A stretch of 64,000 nucleotides of DNA from Streptomyces abyssomicinicus (GCF_008974245.1 NZ_BBZI01000010.1:372001-436000); one strand, 5' to 3'. Positions 16,605-25,105 are shown, counted from the first letter of the stretch. Notes: generated from the sequence alone by a model not told the origin. Numbers and translations: made by a program.

Positions 16605-17495
16605 GTGCCACGACGTTCTGTCTCCGCGGTCCTGACCGTCCTCGCGCTCGCCGGCGCCGCCCCGGTGATGCTCCCGGCCACGAACGCCGCCGCCGCGGCG
16701 TGCTCCAGCTACCCGAACTGGGTGGCCGGCAAGTCCTACAACGCCGGTGACATCGTCCGCTACACCGACGGGAAGGCGTACATCGCCGAGCACGCCAACC
16801 CGGGCTACGACCCGATCATCAGCACCTGGTACTGGGAGCCGTACGCCTGCGACAACGGGCCGGGCACCCCCAGCACGCGCTTCGTCGTGACGGAGGCGCA
16901 GTTCAACCAGATGTTCCCCAACCGGAACTCCTTCTACAGCTACAGCGGCCTCACCGCTGCCCTGAGCGCCTACCCCGGCTTCGCCAACACCGGCAGCGAC
17001 ACGGTGAAGAAGCAGGAGGCCGCGGCCTTCCTCGCCAACGTCAGCCACGAGACCGGCGGGCTGGTGCACGTGGTGGAGCAGAACACCGCCAACTACTCGC
17101 ACTACTGCGACTGGGGCCAGCCCTACGGCTGTCCGGCCGGGCAGTCCGCCTACTACGGACGCGGCCCGATCCAGCTGAGCTGGAACTTCAACTACAAGGC
17201 GGCGGGCGACGCGCTCGGCATCGATCTCCTCAACAACCCCTGGCTGGTGCAGAACGACTCGGCCGTCGCATGGAAGACGGCCCTGTGGTACTGGAACACC
17301 CAGACCGGCCCCGGCAGCATGACCCCGCACAACGCCATGGTGAACGGCGCGGGATTCGGCCAGACCATACGCAGCATCAACGGCTCCCTGGAGTGCGACG
17401 GCAGGAACCCGGCGCAGGTGCAGAGCCGTGTGAACAACTACCAGCGGTTCACGCAGATCCTCGGGACGCCGACCGGCAGCAACCTCTACTGCTGA
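16605..17495 (+). CDS. Secreted GH19 chitinase with N-terminal CBM5/12-type chitin-binding domain
   Basis: 296 aa from GTG 16605, which has AGGAG at correct spacing (an ATG-like frame at 16581 lacks one). A signal peptide ending ATNAAAAA is followed by a short chitin-binding domain with spaced aromatics (YPNWVAGKSYNAGDIVRYTD; STWYWEPYAC). After a Gly/Pro linker comes the GH19 catalytic domain: HETGG with the catalytic Glu, YYGRGPIQLSWNFNYKAAG, and the C-terminal NNYQRFTQILG. It cleaves chitin by an inverting mechanism outside the cell. The DasR-like sites upstream predict induction by chitin breakdown products. Confidence 0.95.
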   Translation: MPRRSVSAVLTVLALAGAAPVMLPATNAAAAACSSYPNWVAGKSYNAGDIVRYTDGKAYIAEHANPGYDPIISTWYWEPYACDNGPGTPSTRFVVTEAQFNQMFPNRNSFYSYSGLTAALSAYPGFANTGSDTVKKQEAAAFLANVSHETGGLVHVVEQNTANYSHYCDWGQPYGCPAGQSAYYGRGPIQLSWNFNYKAAGDALGIDLLNNPWLVQNDSAVAWKTALWYWNTQTGPGSMTPHNAMVNGAGFGQTIRSINGSLECDGRNPAQVQSRVNNYQRFTQILGTPTGSNLYC

Positions 17496-17519
17496 CGGCC
17501 GCCCGCCGGGACGGACGGA

Positions 17520-17550
17520 CCGCTGCCGCCGACACCGTCGGCGGCAGCGG
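17520..17550 (+). terminator. Hairpin terminator after chitinase gene
   Basis: A perfect 14-bp stem (17520-17533 with 17537-17550) with a 3-base loop, 25 bp after the stop codon. Confidence 0.8.
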
Positions 17551-17641
17551 CCGCCGCCGTCCTGACGCGCCGGCAGATCCGCCCTCGCACCGTCAGCAGG
17601 GGCGGCGACCCGTCGGACGGGACGGCGGTATGGTCCCGCGC

Positions 17642-18034
17642 ATGATCGGAATCATCCGGAACCTGCGTCTTTGGTTCGCGCCACAGCACCTCGGCGAGGA
17701 AGGCGACACGCCGGACTACCGCTTCTCGCTGGCGAACGAGCGGACGTTCCTGGCCTGGCTGCGCACCGCTCTGGCCCTGGTCGGCGGAGGGTTCGCGGTG
17801 GACCAGTTCCTGCCCGGTCTCCGCTGGGGCTGGCGGGTCGGGCTTGCCTGCGCGCTGCTCGCGGTGGGCGCGGTGTGCGCGTTGCGCGCGGTCGACCGCT
17901 GGGTGCGGTGCGAGCGCGCGATGCGACGCGGCGAGGACCTGCCGCCGACGCGCTTCCCCGCGCTGCTCGGCCTGGTGGTGGCGCTGGTCGCACTGGTCAT
18001 GGTGGTCGTCGTGGTTCTCGGACCGGCCGGATGA
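17642..18034 (+). CDS. DUF202 (YidH-type) small membrane protein
   Basis: 130 aa from ATG 17642; an ATG four codons earlier is an alternative. The motif DTPDYRFSLANERTFLAWLR is the DUF202 signature, followed by three hydrophobic helices. Family function is unknown. The stop overlaps the ATG of a second DUF202 gene (ATGA), indicating translational coupling and probably a heteromeric pair. Confidence 0.85.
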   Translation: MIGIIRNLRLWFAPQHLGEEGDTPDYRFSLANERTFLAWLRTALALVGGGFAVDQFLPGLRWGWRVGLACALLAVGAVCALRAVDRWVRCERAMRRGEDLPPTRFPALLGLVVALVALVMVVVVVLGPAG

Positions 18035-18381
18035 TCGGCGGGACCGGGGAGCCGCCGGCGGCGCCGGGGCGGGACCCTGGGCTCCAGGCCGAGCGGACGC
18101 GGCTGGCGTGGCGGCGTACGACCCTCTCGGCGGCGGTCGTCGCCGTACTGGCCGTCAGGACGGCGCTGCGGGAGGCGCCTTCGAGCGGGGCGATGGCCGT
18201 GGGCGCGGCCTGCTGCGCGCTGTGGCTGGCGTTCACGGCCCTGGCGCACGCACGGGTCCGGGAGATCCAGGACGCGAGTGCGCGCGGATCCCGCATCCGG
18301 TCCCTCGCCCTCCCCGTGGCCGCGGCGGTGTCACTGTGCACCGTGGCCACGGCCGCGTGCGGGATGTGGCTCGCCGTGTGA
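18031..18381 (+). CDS. Second DUF202-like small membrane protein
   Basis: 116 aa starting in the ATGA overlap with the previous gene. It carries the shorter variant of the motif (GLQAERTRLAWRRTTLS) and three hydrophobic segments. The DUF202 doublet is common in actinobacteria; function unknown. Confidence 0.85.
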   Translation: MIGGTGEPPAAPGRDPGLQAERTRLAWRRTTLSAAVVAVLAVRTALREAPSSGAMAVGAACCALWLAFTALAHARVREIQDASARGSRIRSLALPVAAAVSLCTVATAACGMWLAV

Positions 18382-18607
18382 AGGGCCTGTGGGCTCACAC
18401 CGGGCGGGCGTGGTCACGTTCCGGACGGGGCGCCCTGGGCCGGCGGATCCTCCGCTCGCCGTTCGGCGCGCGCATCGGCCCCTCGCAGTGGGGCCGAACG
18501 GCCTCGGGCAGGGACCGGCCGGCCCGTGGAGGACGCCCCGGCCGAGGCGCAGGCTGGAGTCATCCGCAGCCCCCGCACCGCCGGGCGTCGAGAGGGGAAC
18601 CAGGACG

Positions 18608-19063
18608 ATGACGAGCGCCACGACCACCACGGCCCTGCCTGTCCGCCACCGCGACAGGCTGATGCACCTGGCACACGAAGTCTCCTTCGCGGCGGGCACC
18701 CGCCTGTTCGAGGAGGACCGGTGCGCCGACCGGTTCTGGGTCGTCCGCAGCGGCACCGTGCTCCTCGACTCCCGCGTGCCGGGGTGCCGTCCCGCCGCCG
18801 TCGAGTCGCTGGGCCGCGGGGAACTCGTCGGCTGCTCCTGGCACTTCCCGCCCTACACGTGGCAGCTCGGTGCCGAGGCACTGAGCCCGGTGCGCGCCTG
18901 GGAGTTCGACGCGGAGGCCGTGCGGGCCTCGTGCGCCGAGGACCCGGCGTTCGGCCGGGCGATCGCCGGGTGGGTCGGCGCGGCGGTCGTCCACCGGCTG
19001 CACACCTCCCGGATCCGGCTGCTCGACCTGTACGCCCCCCACGGCAGCGGCAGCCTGGTCTGA
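18608..19063 (+). CDS. Crp/Fnr-type cyclic-nucleotide-binding-domain protein without DNA-binding domain
   Basis: 151 aa from ATG 18608 behind GAGGGGAACCAGGA. It contains one cNMP-binding beta-barrel (FAAGTRLFEEDRCADRFWVV; GTVLLDSRVPG; ESLGRGELVGCSW) and a following helix that would be the dimer helix of Crp proteins. There is no HTH, so it is probably a sensor or scaffold rather than a transcription factor. The PBC loop lacks the typical G-E-x6-R-(S/T)-A pattern, so cAMP binding is doubtful. Confidence 0.75.
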   Translation: MTSATTTTALPVRHRDRLMHLAHEVSFAAGTRLFEEDRCADRFWVVRSGTVLLDSRVPGCRPAAVESLGRGELVGCSWHFPPYTWQLGAEALSPVRAWEFDAEAVRASCAEDPAFGRAIAGWVGAAVVHRLHTSRIRLLDLYAPHGSGSLV

Positions 19064-19147
19064 GCGCACCCGCTCCGACGGTGGGCAGGTCGCGGGCCGC
19101 CGTCAGCTCCGCCGCACACGCGAAAGCCTTTCCTCGAATTCACCTTG

Positions 19148-19239
19148 TTCTCGAAACGCATGGCCGACTTCTCGAAACGCGTGGCCGAGGAATAAAGCAC
19201 ATATGTGTGGCCGGGGGAATTCCGGCGGCTTCGGAATTC
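19148..19239. repeat. 21-bp tandem repeat, CACATATGTG palindrome and EcoRI-type inverted repeat in a gene-free stretch
   Basis: The 266-bp gap 19064-19329 has lower GC than its surroundings. It holds two 21-bp direct copies (19148-19168 and 19169-19189, one internal mismatch and a different last base), a perfect 10-bp palindrome CACATATGTG (19198-19207), and an 8-bp inverted repeat GAATTCCG/CGGAATTC (19217-19239, 7-base loop). The last could terminate the convergent genes on both sides. I see no coding potential here. Confidence 0.6.
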
Positions 19240-19329
19240 GGCTCCCGCACGGGAGTCGGTGGGCCGGAAATACACACCGAGTGGCGCGGCTCCGCGCCGG
19301 ACGAACACGTCGCCGCGCCACGTGGCCCC

Positions 19330-19767
19330 TCAGCCGTTGACGTGGCGCGCGGCCCGGGGGCGGCCGGTGAGCAGGTGGTCGACGCTGAAGCGGCCGCCGC
19401 CGACGGCGGCGAGCGCGAGAGCGGCCGCCCCGAGCACCAGCACGAGCTCGTAGCCACCCGCGTCCACGAAGAGGCCGCTGCCGGCGTGGACGAAGGCGAA
19501 CGCGCCGATCATGTCGACCAGCAGCAGCAACCCCGCGGCCGGCACGGCGATTCCGGCGATCAGGGCTGCGCCACCGGCGAGCTCCACGACGGCCGCGAAC
19601 CACGCCGAGGCGGTCGCGGCGGGTACACCGGCCTGGTCGAAGAAGGCGGCGGTGCCGTCGATGCCGTTGGTGAACAGCTTCTGCCAGCCGTGGGCGAGGA
19701 AGACGGCGCCGACTGCGACACGGGCCAGGAAAAGTGCGAGGTCGCGGGCGGCGGAGGGGAAGGTCAT
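19330..19767 (-). CDS. DoxX-family membrane protein
   Basis: 145 aa, ATG behind AGGAACC. Four hydrophobic helices with family features LARVAVGAVFLAHGWQKLF, AAVVELAGGAALIAGI and FVHAGSGLF. DoxX proteins sit in the membrane and are linked to quinone or thiol redox chemistry; the precise role is unknown. It is divergent from a MarR gene, with two palindromes between them, and is the obvious target of that regulator. Confidence 0.88.
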   Translation of the reverse strand: MTFPSAARDLALFLARVAVGAVFLAHGWQKLFTNGIDGTAAFFDQAGVPAATASAWFAAVVELAGGAALIAGIAVPAAGLLLLVDMIGAFAFVHAGSGLFVDAGGYELVLVLGAAALALAAVGGGRFSVDHLLTGRPRAARHVNG

Positions 19768-19919
19768 GACGGTTCCTGTCGTTGCTGTGGGGGTGCCGGG
19801 GCCGCTGCAGGGCCGCCCCCGGTGGGGGTGAGGGGTCGGTGTCGACGGCGAGGGTCTCGGGCGACCGCGGCCGACCCGCCGGTCCGGGTGCGTGCCACGG
19901 CGTCCTCCCTGTGGAAAGG

Positions 19920-19968
19920 TTGTAGGGACAACGGACGAACACCGTCCCCAGCAAACTTGTAGCTACAA
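19920..19968. promoter_or_regulatory. Paired TTGTAG-NN-ACAA-type palindromes (putative MarR operators)
   Basis: TTGTAGGGACAA (19920-19931) and the perfect palindrome TTGTAGCTACAA (19957-19968) lie between doxX and marR with centres 37 bp apart. The second ends 17 bp before the marR GTG. This is the usual position and symmetry for autorepressing MarR dimers controlling a divergent neighbour. Confidence 0.75.
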
Positions 19969-19985
19969 CCATTCCGGGTGGCGAT

Positions 19986-20510
19986 GTGACGGCGAACACA
20001 CCTTGGCTCGACCGGCGGCAGCTGCGCGCCTGGATCCGCCTGCGCGCGGTACTGGAGCTGCTGCCCGGCACCCTCGACACCCAACTGCGCAACGACGCCC
20101 ATCTGACGGAGTTCGAGTACACCGCCCTGGCGATGCTCTCGGAGGCGCCCGGTCGGACGCTGCGCATGACCGGGCTGGCCCAGCGGACCAACGCCACCCT
20201 GCCCCGGCTCTCCCACGTGGTGTCGCGACTGGAGAAGCGGGGCCTGGTGGAACGCTTCCCGTGCCCGGAGAACCGCCGGGCCACGAACGCCCGGCTCACC
20301 GAGGAGGGCTGGGCGAAGCTGCTGCAGGCGGCCCCCGGCCACGTCGCCGCCGTCCGCCGCTACGTCATCGACGCGCTCACCGACGAGCAGGTGGATCAGC
20401 TCGCGGCCATCGGTGACGCCGTCCTCGCCGCGCTCGACCCGTCCGGGCAGGGGGCCGTGCTCTACACCCACTACGACGAGGAGCCGGATCCCGAGCAGGA
20501 TTCCGCCTGA
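19986..20510 (+). CDS. MarR-family transcriptional regulator
   Basis: 174 aa from GTG 19986. A winged HTH covers about residues 38-110: LTEFEYTALAMLSEAPGRTL, GLAQRTNATLPRLSHVVSRL (recognition helix) and EKRGLVERFPCPENRRATNA (wing), flanked by dimerisation helices. One Cys (CPEN) lies in the wing; whether it senses redox state is unknown. It probably represses doxX and itself through the adjacent palindromes. Confidence 0.9.
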   Translation: MTANTPWLDRRQLRAWIRLRAVLELLPGTLDTQLRNDAHLTEFEYTALAMLSEAPGRTLRMTGLAQRTNATLPRLSHVVSRLEKRGLVERFPCPENRRATNARLTEEGWAKLLQAAPGHVAAVRRYVIDALTDEQVDQLAAIGDAVLAALDPSGQGAVLYTHYDEEPDPEQDSA

Positions 20511-20531
20511 GGCCGGTGCCCGCCCCGTCGG

Positions 20532-20573
20532 GAACAGAAACAGAAACAGAAAGAGAAAGAGAAAGAGAAAAAG
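20532..20573 (+). repeat. Purine-rich hexanucleotide microsatellite (7 units)
   Basis: Seven consecutive 6-bp units: GAACAG, AAACAG twice, AAAGAG three times, AAAAAG. The tract is nearly all purine on this strand and strikingly A-rich for this genome. It lies 22 bp after the marR stop and about 170 bp before the peptidase gene, followed by an A/T-rich segment (about 20580-20610). The rest of 20511-20744 shows nothing codable. Confidence 0.9.
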
Positions 20574-20744
20574 CGGAGGCTCTTTCAAATTTTTCCCGTT
20601 CAACGAAATGCGGCGGGTTGTCGGAGATGCTGCCGCCGGAGAAGCGGTCGTAGAATGGAAGCCCGGCCGAAGTGCGGCCCGAGCCCGCCGCCGGCGGATC
20701 GCCGGCCGCACCGCAGAGACCCGTAAGCACGCGGAGGCGCTGGG

Positions 20745-22763
20745 ATGCCTGTGCTCTTCTTCGACATCGGGGCGACCTTGGCGGACGCCCATGTTCAGCC
20801 CGACGGTTCTCTGGAGCTGCGGCCCAGACCACGCGTCGAGAACGTCCTAGACGCGTTCGGCACGGAGTGGCGCAAGGGCATCATCTCGGACCCGGGCCCC
20901 AGCGTGGGCGCCGCCGAGCGCGCGGAGGCCGCACTGCGGCGTGCCTTCGCCACCCGGTTCCCCGACGACCGGCTCATCCACTGGGGACGGAAGAACAGCA
21001 GGACCCTCTTCGACACGGCCGCCGCCTCGGCCGTCGCGGTGGGGGAGGAGGACGGCGCCTCCGTCTTCGTGGGGGAGGACGCCCACGAGCGGGCGTTCGC
21101 GCGGGAGGCGGGGATGCGGACGGCGCCCCACCCCGTCTTCACCCGTGCCGCCGTGGAGGACCGTCCGGTCCTCTGGGCCCGGATCACGCTGCCCGACGGA
21201 ACGGGCCTGCCCGAGCTGGAGGCAGCGGCGAACGCGGCCGAGGTGGTGCCGGTGCACGTCGCCTCCGAGCGGCTGGTGCTGGCGATGACCACCACGCGCG
21301 GCGCGGAAGCGCTGGCCGACGCCGGATTCCTGCCCGACCTGCGCGGAGCGGTGGAGGACACCACGGCCTTCCTGGTCCGCGACGACCGCCCGACGCCGTC
21401 CGCGAGCGCCCTGACCGGCGCCTCGGCGGACGAGGTGACGGCGGCGGCGCGGGCCGCGACGGCGTTCGACTTCGTCGCCGGGCAGATGGAGGCCGCGCCG
21501 GGCGCGGACGGGAAACCGGTGCCGCTGGGGCCGGCCCCCGGCGGGGTCTACGTGGCCGTGCCGGCCGGTGTTCCGGTGGAGGACTTCCACCTCCCGGGGG
21601 CCAGGCCCGGCCACACCGAACGGCTGCTTCCCGACCCGGCCCTGCTGTCCCGTCCCGGCGCCGCGTTCGCGGCCGGCCTCTCCTCCCTGACCGGCCTGCG
21701 GCCTCCACCCGGGCCGGAGTCCGGTGAGGGGTCGCGTGAGGGATTCGAGGACGGCCTCCCCTCCGCCGAGGCCCTCGCGGCGGTCCGCGCGGCCGTGACT
21801 CCGGAGGTGCTGCGCGAGCACACCGCCCGCTTCTCCGGCCGCGAACCGCTGGTGGAGGGCGACCCGCTCACGGTCCGCAGCCGCCACGCGGCCACCCACG
21901 ACAACACGCTGGTGGTCCGCGTACTGGCCAACCGCCTCCAGAACCTCGGACTGACCGTGCGACTGCATCCGTTCACCTGGCGCGACCACCACCTGTTCAA
22001 CGTGGAGGCCGAGCACACCGTCGCCGGCTCCGACGCCACCGTGCTGGTCACCGCGCACATGGACTCCACCGCGACCAGCGAGGACTTCGTCGACGTGCAC
22101 GGCCTGCCGCGCCCCTACGACCCGTCCCGGGACCCGGCGCCGGGCGCCGACGACGACGGCAGCGGCACCGCGGCCGTCCTGGCCGCCGCCGCATGCCTGC
22201 GCGACCTGGTCGCCGGCGGCAGGGAGCCCGCCCGGAGCATCCGCTTCGTGCTCTTCAACGCCGAGGAACAAGGCCTGGTGGGCAGCAAGTTCTACGCCCG
22301 TGCCGCGGCCGCGGCCGGGGACCCGATCGCCGGCGTGCTCCAGATGGACATGATCGCCGGACACCAGCCCGGGACCCGGCCCGTCGTGGAGGTGCACACC
22401 GGATCCGCCGTGCCGGGCCCGGTGGTGGAGGCATCCGACGCGCTGGGCAGCCGGGTGGAGCAGGCCCTGCTCGCGCTCGCCGCCGAGGACCCAGGAGGTC
22501 TCGGACCGAAGACCCAGCAGCTGACCGGTGACGCCGACCCGGCAGTGGGGCGCAGCGACCACGCCAGCTTCCACGAGCGCGGCTACGCGGCCGTCGCCGT
22601 GTCCGAGGACCTGTTCGCCACTCCGGGCGGTGCCGAGGGCACGGGCACCCGGAAGTACCACACGACCGGCGACACCGTCACCGACGTCGACCACGACCCC
22701 GACTTCGCGACCACCGTCGCGCGCGCCGTGACCGCGACCGCCCTGACACTCGCGGGCATCTGA
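20745..22763 (+). CDS. HAD-like domain fused to M28 zinc aminopeptidase
   Basis: 672 aa from ATG 20745 behind CGGAGG. Residues 1-130 look like a HAD hydrolase: motif I FFDIGATLAD, GIISDPG, and motif IV VFVGEDAHERAFAREAGMRT. Motif I has Gly where the second catalytic Asp normally stands, so phosphatase activity is doubtful. About 130-370 is an unassigned region. About 375-672 is a family M28 peptidase with zinc ligands visible in VTAHMDST, PGADDDGSGTAAV, NAEEQGLVGSKFY, QMDMIA and RSDHASFHE. M28 enzymes remove N-terminal residues or cleave small peptides. No signal peptide is present. The M36 peptidase gene starts 71 bp downstream. Confidence 0.85.
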   Translation: MPVLFFDIGATLADAHVQPDGSLELRPRPRVENVLDAFGTEWRKGIISDPGPSVGAAERAEAALRRAFATRFPDDRLIHWGRKNSRTLFDTAAASAVAVGEEDGASVFVGEDAHERAFAREAGMRTAPHPVFTRAAVEDRPVLWARITLPDGTGLPELEAAANAAEVVPVHVASERLVLAMTTTRGAEALADAGFLPDLRGAVEDTTAFLVRDDRPTPSASALTGASADEVTAAARAATAFDFVAGQMEAAPGADGKPVPLGPAPGGVYVAVPAGVPVEDFHLPGARPGHTERLLPDPALLSRPGAAFAAGLSSLTGLRPPPGPESGEGSREGFEDGLPSAEALAAVRAAVTPEVLREHTARFSGREPLVEGDPLTVRSRHAATHDNTLVVRVLANRLQNLGLTVRLHPFTWRDHHLFNVEAEHTVAGSDATVLVTAHMDSTATSEDFVDVHGLPRPYDPSRDPAPGADDDGSGTAAVLAAAACLRDLVAGGREPARSIRFVLFNAEEQGLVGSKFYARAAAAAGDPIAGVLQMDMIAGHQPGTRPVVEVHTGSAVPGPVVEASDALGSRVEQALLALAAEDPGGLGPKTQQLTGDADPAVGRSDHASFHERGYAAVAVSEDLFATPGGAEGTGTRKYHTTGDTVTDVDHDPDFATTVARAVTATALTLAGI

Positions 22764-22834
22764 CGCGCCCCACCCGACATCCCACTCCGGCGGACGCCCC
22801 CTGCGGGCTGTCCGTGGCGGGAGGAGGAACCACC

Positions 22835-24871
22835 ATGACGCAGCTCATCGACAGGCGTGACCTGGACTACGACCGGCTGACCGAGATCGACGGCGCGGAG
22901 GCCTTCCTCGCGGAGACCGGCCGGATCGCGGAGTCCCTGAACCACACCCTGGAGGCCGACGACCGGAAGGTGAACCGATTTACCGGGCATCTGACCGAGC
23001 TGCGGGTGAGCGGCGCCCCCGGCCTCCCGCCCGGCCTGGAGCGCGTCGACGGCGGGGTCACCGCCGAGGACTACATCACGCGCGCCAAGGAGTACCTGGC
23101 ATCGGTCACGGAGGCCATCGGCTTCGCGAGTGACGAACCCGCCGAGTTCGACGCCGACCCGAACGTGCCGGTCACCCACGGCGGCATGCGGGTGGTCAGC
23201 CTCCAGCAGACCCTCAACGGCATCGAGGTGTGGGGCATGGCCCCCAAGGTGTGGCTGCGGGAGGACGGCTCGGTCGACCGGGTCGTCGGCGACACCGCGA
23301 GCCTGTCCGCCCGGGTGTCCGCCACCCCCGCGGTGACCGCGGAGGCGGCTCTGGCCGTGGCCGTGGCGAAGGCGGCCGAGCCGGTGACGCTCGAGACACC
23401 GTTCGGTTCCGACGAGCTGCCCGCCCTCGAGGTACCGGCCTCCTTGCCCCGGCTGACGTTCCAGCCGCGCAACGACCGGCCCATGACCTTCGCGAAGGGC
23501 CCCTTCGACGAGGAGATCCCGTGCCGGCTGGTCTACCTCTACATGGGTGACGAGGTCCGGCTCACGTGGTCGTTCACCCTGTCGAGGAACGACATGGCCG
23601 CGCAGTACAGCGCCCTCGTCGAGGCCGACGAGAAGACCGCGGACACGTCCGCGCCGCAGATCCTCTACCTTCAGGACCTGACCCAGCACGCCGTGGCGGG
23701 AAAGGTGTTCCGGCGCAATCCGGCCGAGAGCACGTTCGACAAGGTCCCCTTCCCGCTGCCCGTGGACGACTACCCGGTCCGGCCGAGGAAGGCCCTGGCC
23801 GGCTTCCCCGGCCCCTGGGCGGAGCGGCACGACGGGCACGTGGCCACCGTGGGCAACAATGTGATCGCCCTCGACGGCGACAGCGAGCTGCAGGTCGAGA
23901 TCGAGGTCGACGCGGCGGGCGACGCGGTGTTCGAGCCCTCGCCCGACAGCCCCGAGCAGTTCGTCACCAACATCTTCTTCTTCTGCAACTACATGCACGA
24001 CTTCTTCCAGATGCTCGGGTTCGACGAGAAGCACGGCAACTTCCAGGTCACCAACCCCTCCGGGGAGGGCAAGGGAGCCGACCCGGTACGGGCCCTGGCC
24101 CACCCCCGGCCGGTCCTCGGCACGGCCAACATGTCCACCCCGCCCGACGGCGGGGCCGCGCTGATGAACATGGGGCTGGTCCGCAGCACGGGCCGGCACA
24201 CCGCCAACGACGGTGACGTCGTCTTCCACGAGTTCACCCACGGCGTGAGCAACCGGCTCGTCGGCGGCCTCCTCGACGCCCAGGGCCTGAGGGAGCTCCA
24301 GTCGCGGTCGATGGGCGAGGGCTGGTCCGACTTCTTCGCGCTCACCACCCGCAACAGCGTCCGCGGCGAGGACCGCGCTGTCGTCGGCGACTGGGTGGTC
24401 GCGAACCCCGGTGGCATCCGCCAGCGGCCCTACGACGCGCAGTACCCGGGCGGCTTCGGCGACATCGGCAAGGGCCCGGACGAGCTGGGCGGCCTCGACT
24501 ACACGAAGATCCACAACGTGGGCGAAATCTGGTGCGCCGCCCTCATGGACATGGTCCGCCGGAGCACCGCCGCGCTCGGTGACAAGCAGCGGGCCCACCA
24601 GATCGCGTGGATGGCCGTCGTCGACGGACTGAAGCTCACCCCGAAGAACCCGTCGCTGCTCACGGCCCGGGACGCGATCCTGCGCGCGCTGCGGGACCTC
24701 GGGGAGGGCGAGGCCGCGGAGATCGCCGGGAGCGAGTACACCGCTGTGCGCCGCGCCGCCTGGGAGGCCTTCGCGCGCTTCGGCATGGGCTTCGACGCCT
24801 TCTGCCCGAACGCCTCCTTCAACGGCTGCAGGGCGGGCGGGGCGATGCCGCCGCAGGGCCACGAGGACTGA
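22835..24871 (+). CDS. M36 (fungalysin-type) zinc metallopeptidase
   Basis: 678 aa from ATG 22835, directly after GGGAGGAGGAA. The N-terminal 200 residues resemble the propeptide of M36 enzymes (VPVTHGGMRVVSLQQTLNGI). The catalytic part has FHEFTHGVSNRLVGG (HExxH with catalytic Glu) and downstream GEGWSDFFAL with the third zinc ligand. Fungalysins are normally secreted zymogens, but no signal peptide is evident here. It probably forms an operon with the upstream HAD/M28 gene, giving an endo- plus an aminopeptidase. Confidence 0.9.
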   Translation: MTQLIDRRDLDYDRLTEIDGAEAFLAETGRIAESLNHTLEADDRKVNRFTGHLTELRVSGAPGLPPGLERVDGGVTAEDYITRAKEYLASVTEAIGFASDEPAEFDADPNVPVTHGGMRVVSLQQTLNGIEVWGMAPKVWLREDGSVDRVVGDTASLSARVSATPAVTAEAALAVAVAKAAEPVTLETPFGSDELPALEVPASLPRLTFQPRNDRPMTFAKGPFDEEIPCRLVYLYMGDEVRLTWSFTLSRNDMAAQYSALVEADEKTADTSAPQILYLQDLTQHAVAGKVFRRNPAESTFDKVPFPLPVDDYPVRPRKALAGFPGPWAERHDGHVATVGNNVIALDGDSELQVEIEVDAAGDAVFEPSPDSPEQFVTNIFFFCNYMHDFFQMLGFDEKHGNFQVTNPSGEGKGADPVRALAHPRPVLGTANMSTPPDGGAALMNMGLVRSTGRHTANDGDVVFHEFTHGVSNRLVGGLLDAQGLRELQSRSMGEGWSDFFALTTRNSVRGEDRAVVGDWVVANPGGIRQRPYDAQYPGGFGDIGKGPDELGGLDYTKIHNVGEIWCAALMDMVRRSTAALGDKQRAHQIAWMAVVDGLKLTPKNPSLLTARDAILRALRDLGEGEAAEIAGSEYTAVRRAAWEAFARFGMGFDAFCPNASFNGCRAGGAMPPQGHED

Positions 24872-24910
24872 GGGGGCGCCAGGACACGACCTCGGCCGGT
24901 GACGACCGCG

Positions 24911-24930
24911 CTCGGCCGGTGACGGCCGAG
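24911..24930 (+). terminator. Small hairpin after M36 gene
   Basis: CTCGGCCG / CGGCCGAG stem of 8 bp with a GTGA loop, 40 bp after the stop codon. A partial direct copy of the left arm precedes it at 24890-24902. Confidence 0.55.
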
Positions 24931-24977
24931 CCCGGGCGGCACCGGCCGCACCCTCATGGGCCGGGGCGTCGGAGTCC

Positions 24978-25004
24978 TTGTCTAGACCAAGTTTGTCTAG
25001 ACCT
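24978..25004 (+). promoter_or_regulatory. Tandem DasR-type operators (dre) upstream of GH3 gene
   Basis: TTGTCTAGACCA (24978-24989) and TTGTCTAGACCT (24993-25004) match the dre consensus TGGTCTAGACCA at 11 and 10 of 12 positions, with the central palindrome TCTAGA intact in both. They are 15 bp apart and about 100 bp before the GH3 start. This predicts repression by DasR and relief by aminosugar phosphates. Confidence 0.85.
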
Positions 25005-25105
25005 CTTGTCCTGCCCGAGGCGTCCGGGCTAGGTTTCGCGCTGTTCGGAGTACTGCACGTTTCCTTCAACTCCCTTGTCTACAAGGCCGGAAGGAGCATG
25101 TCCGC

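Noticed and set aside
20532..20573. CRISPR-like array
   Set aside because: Contiguous 6-bp units without spacers; a microsatellite. None of the other repeats in the window has spacer structure either.
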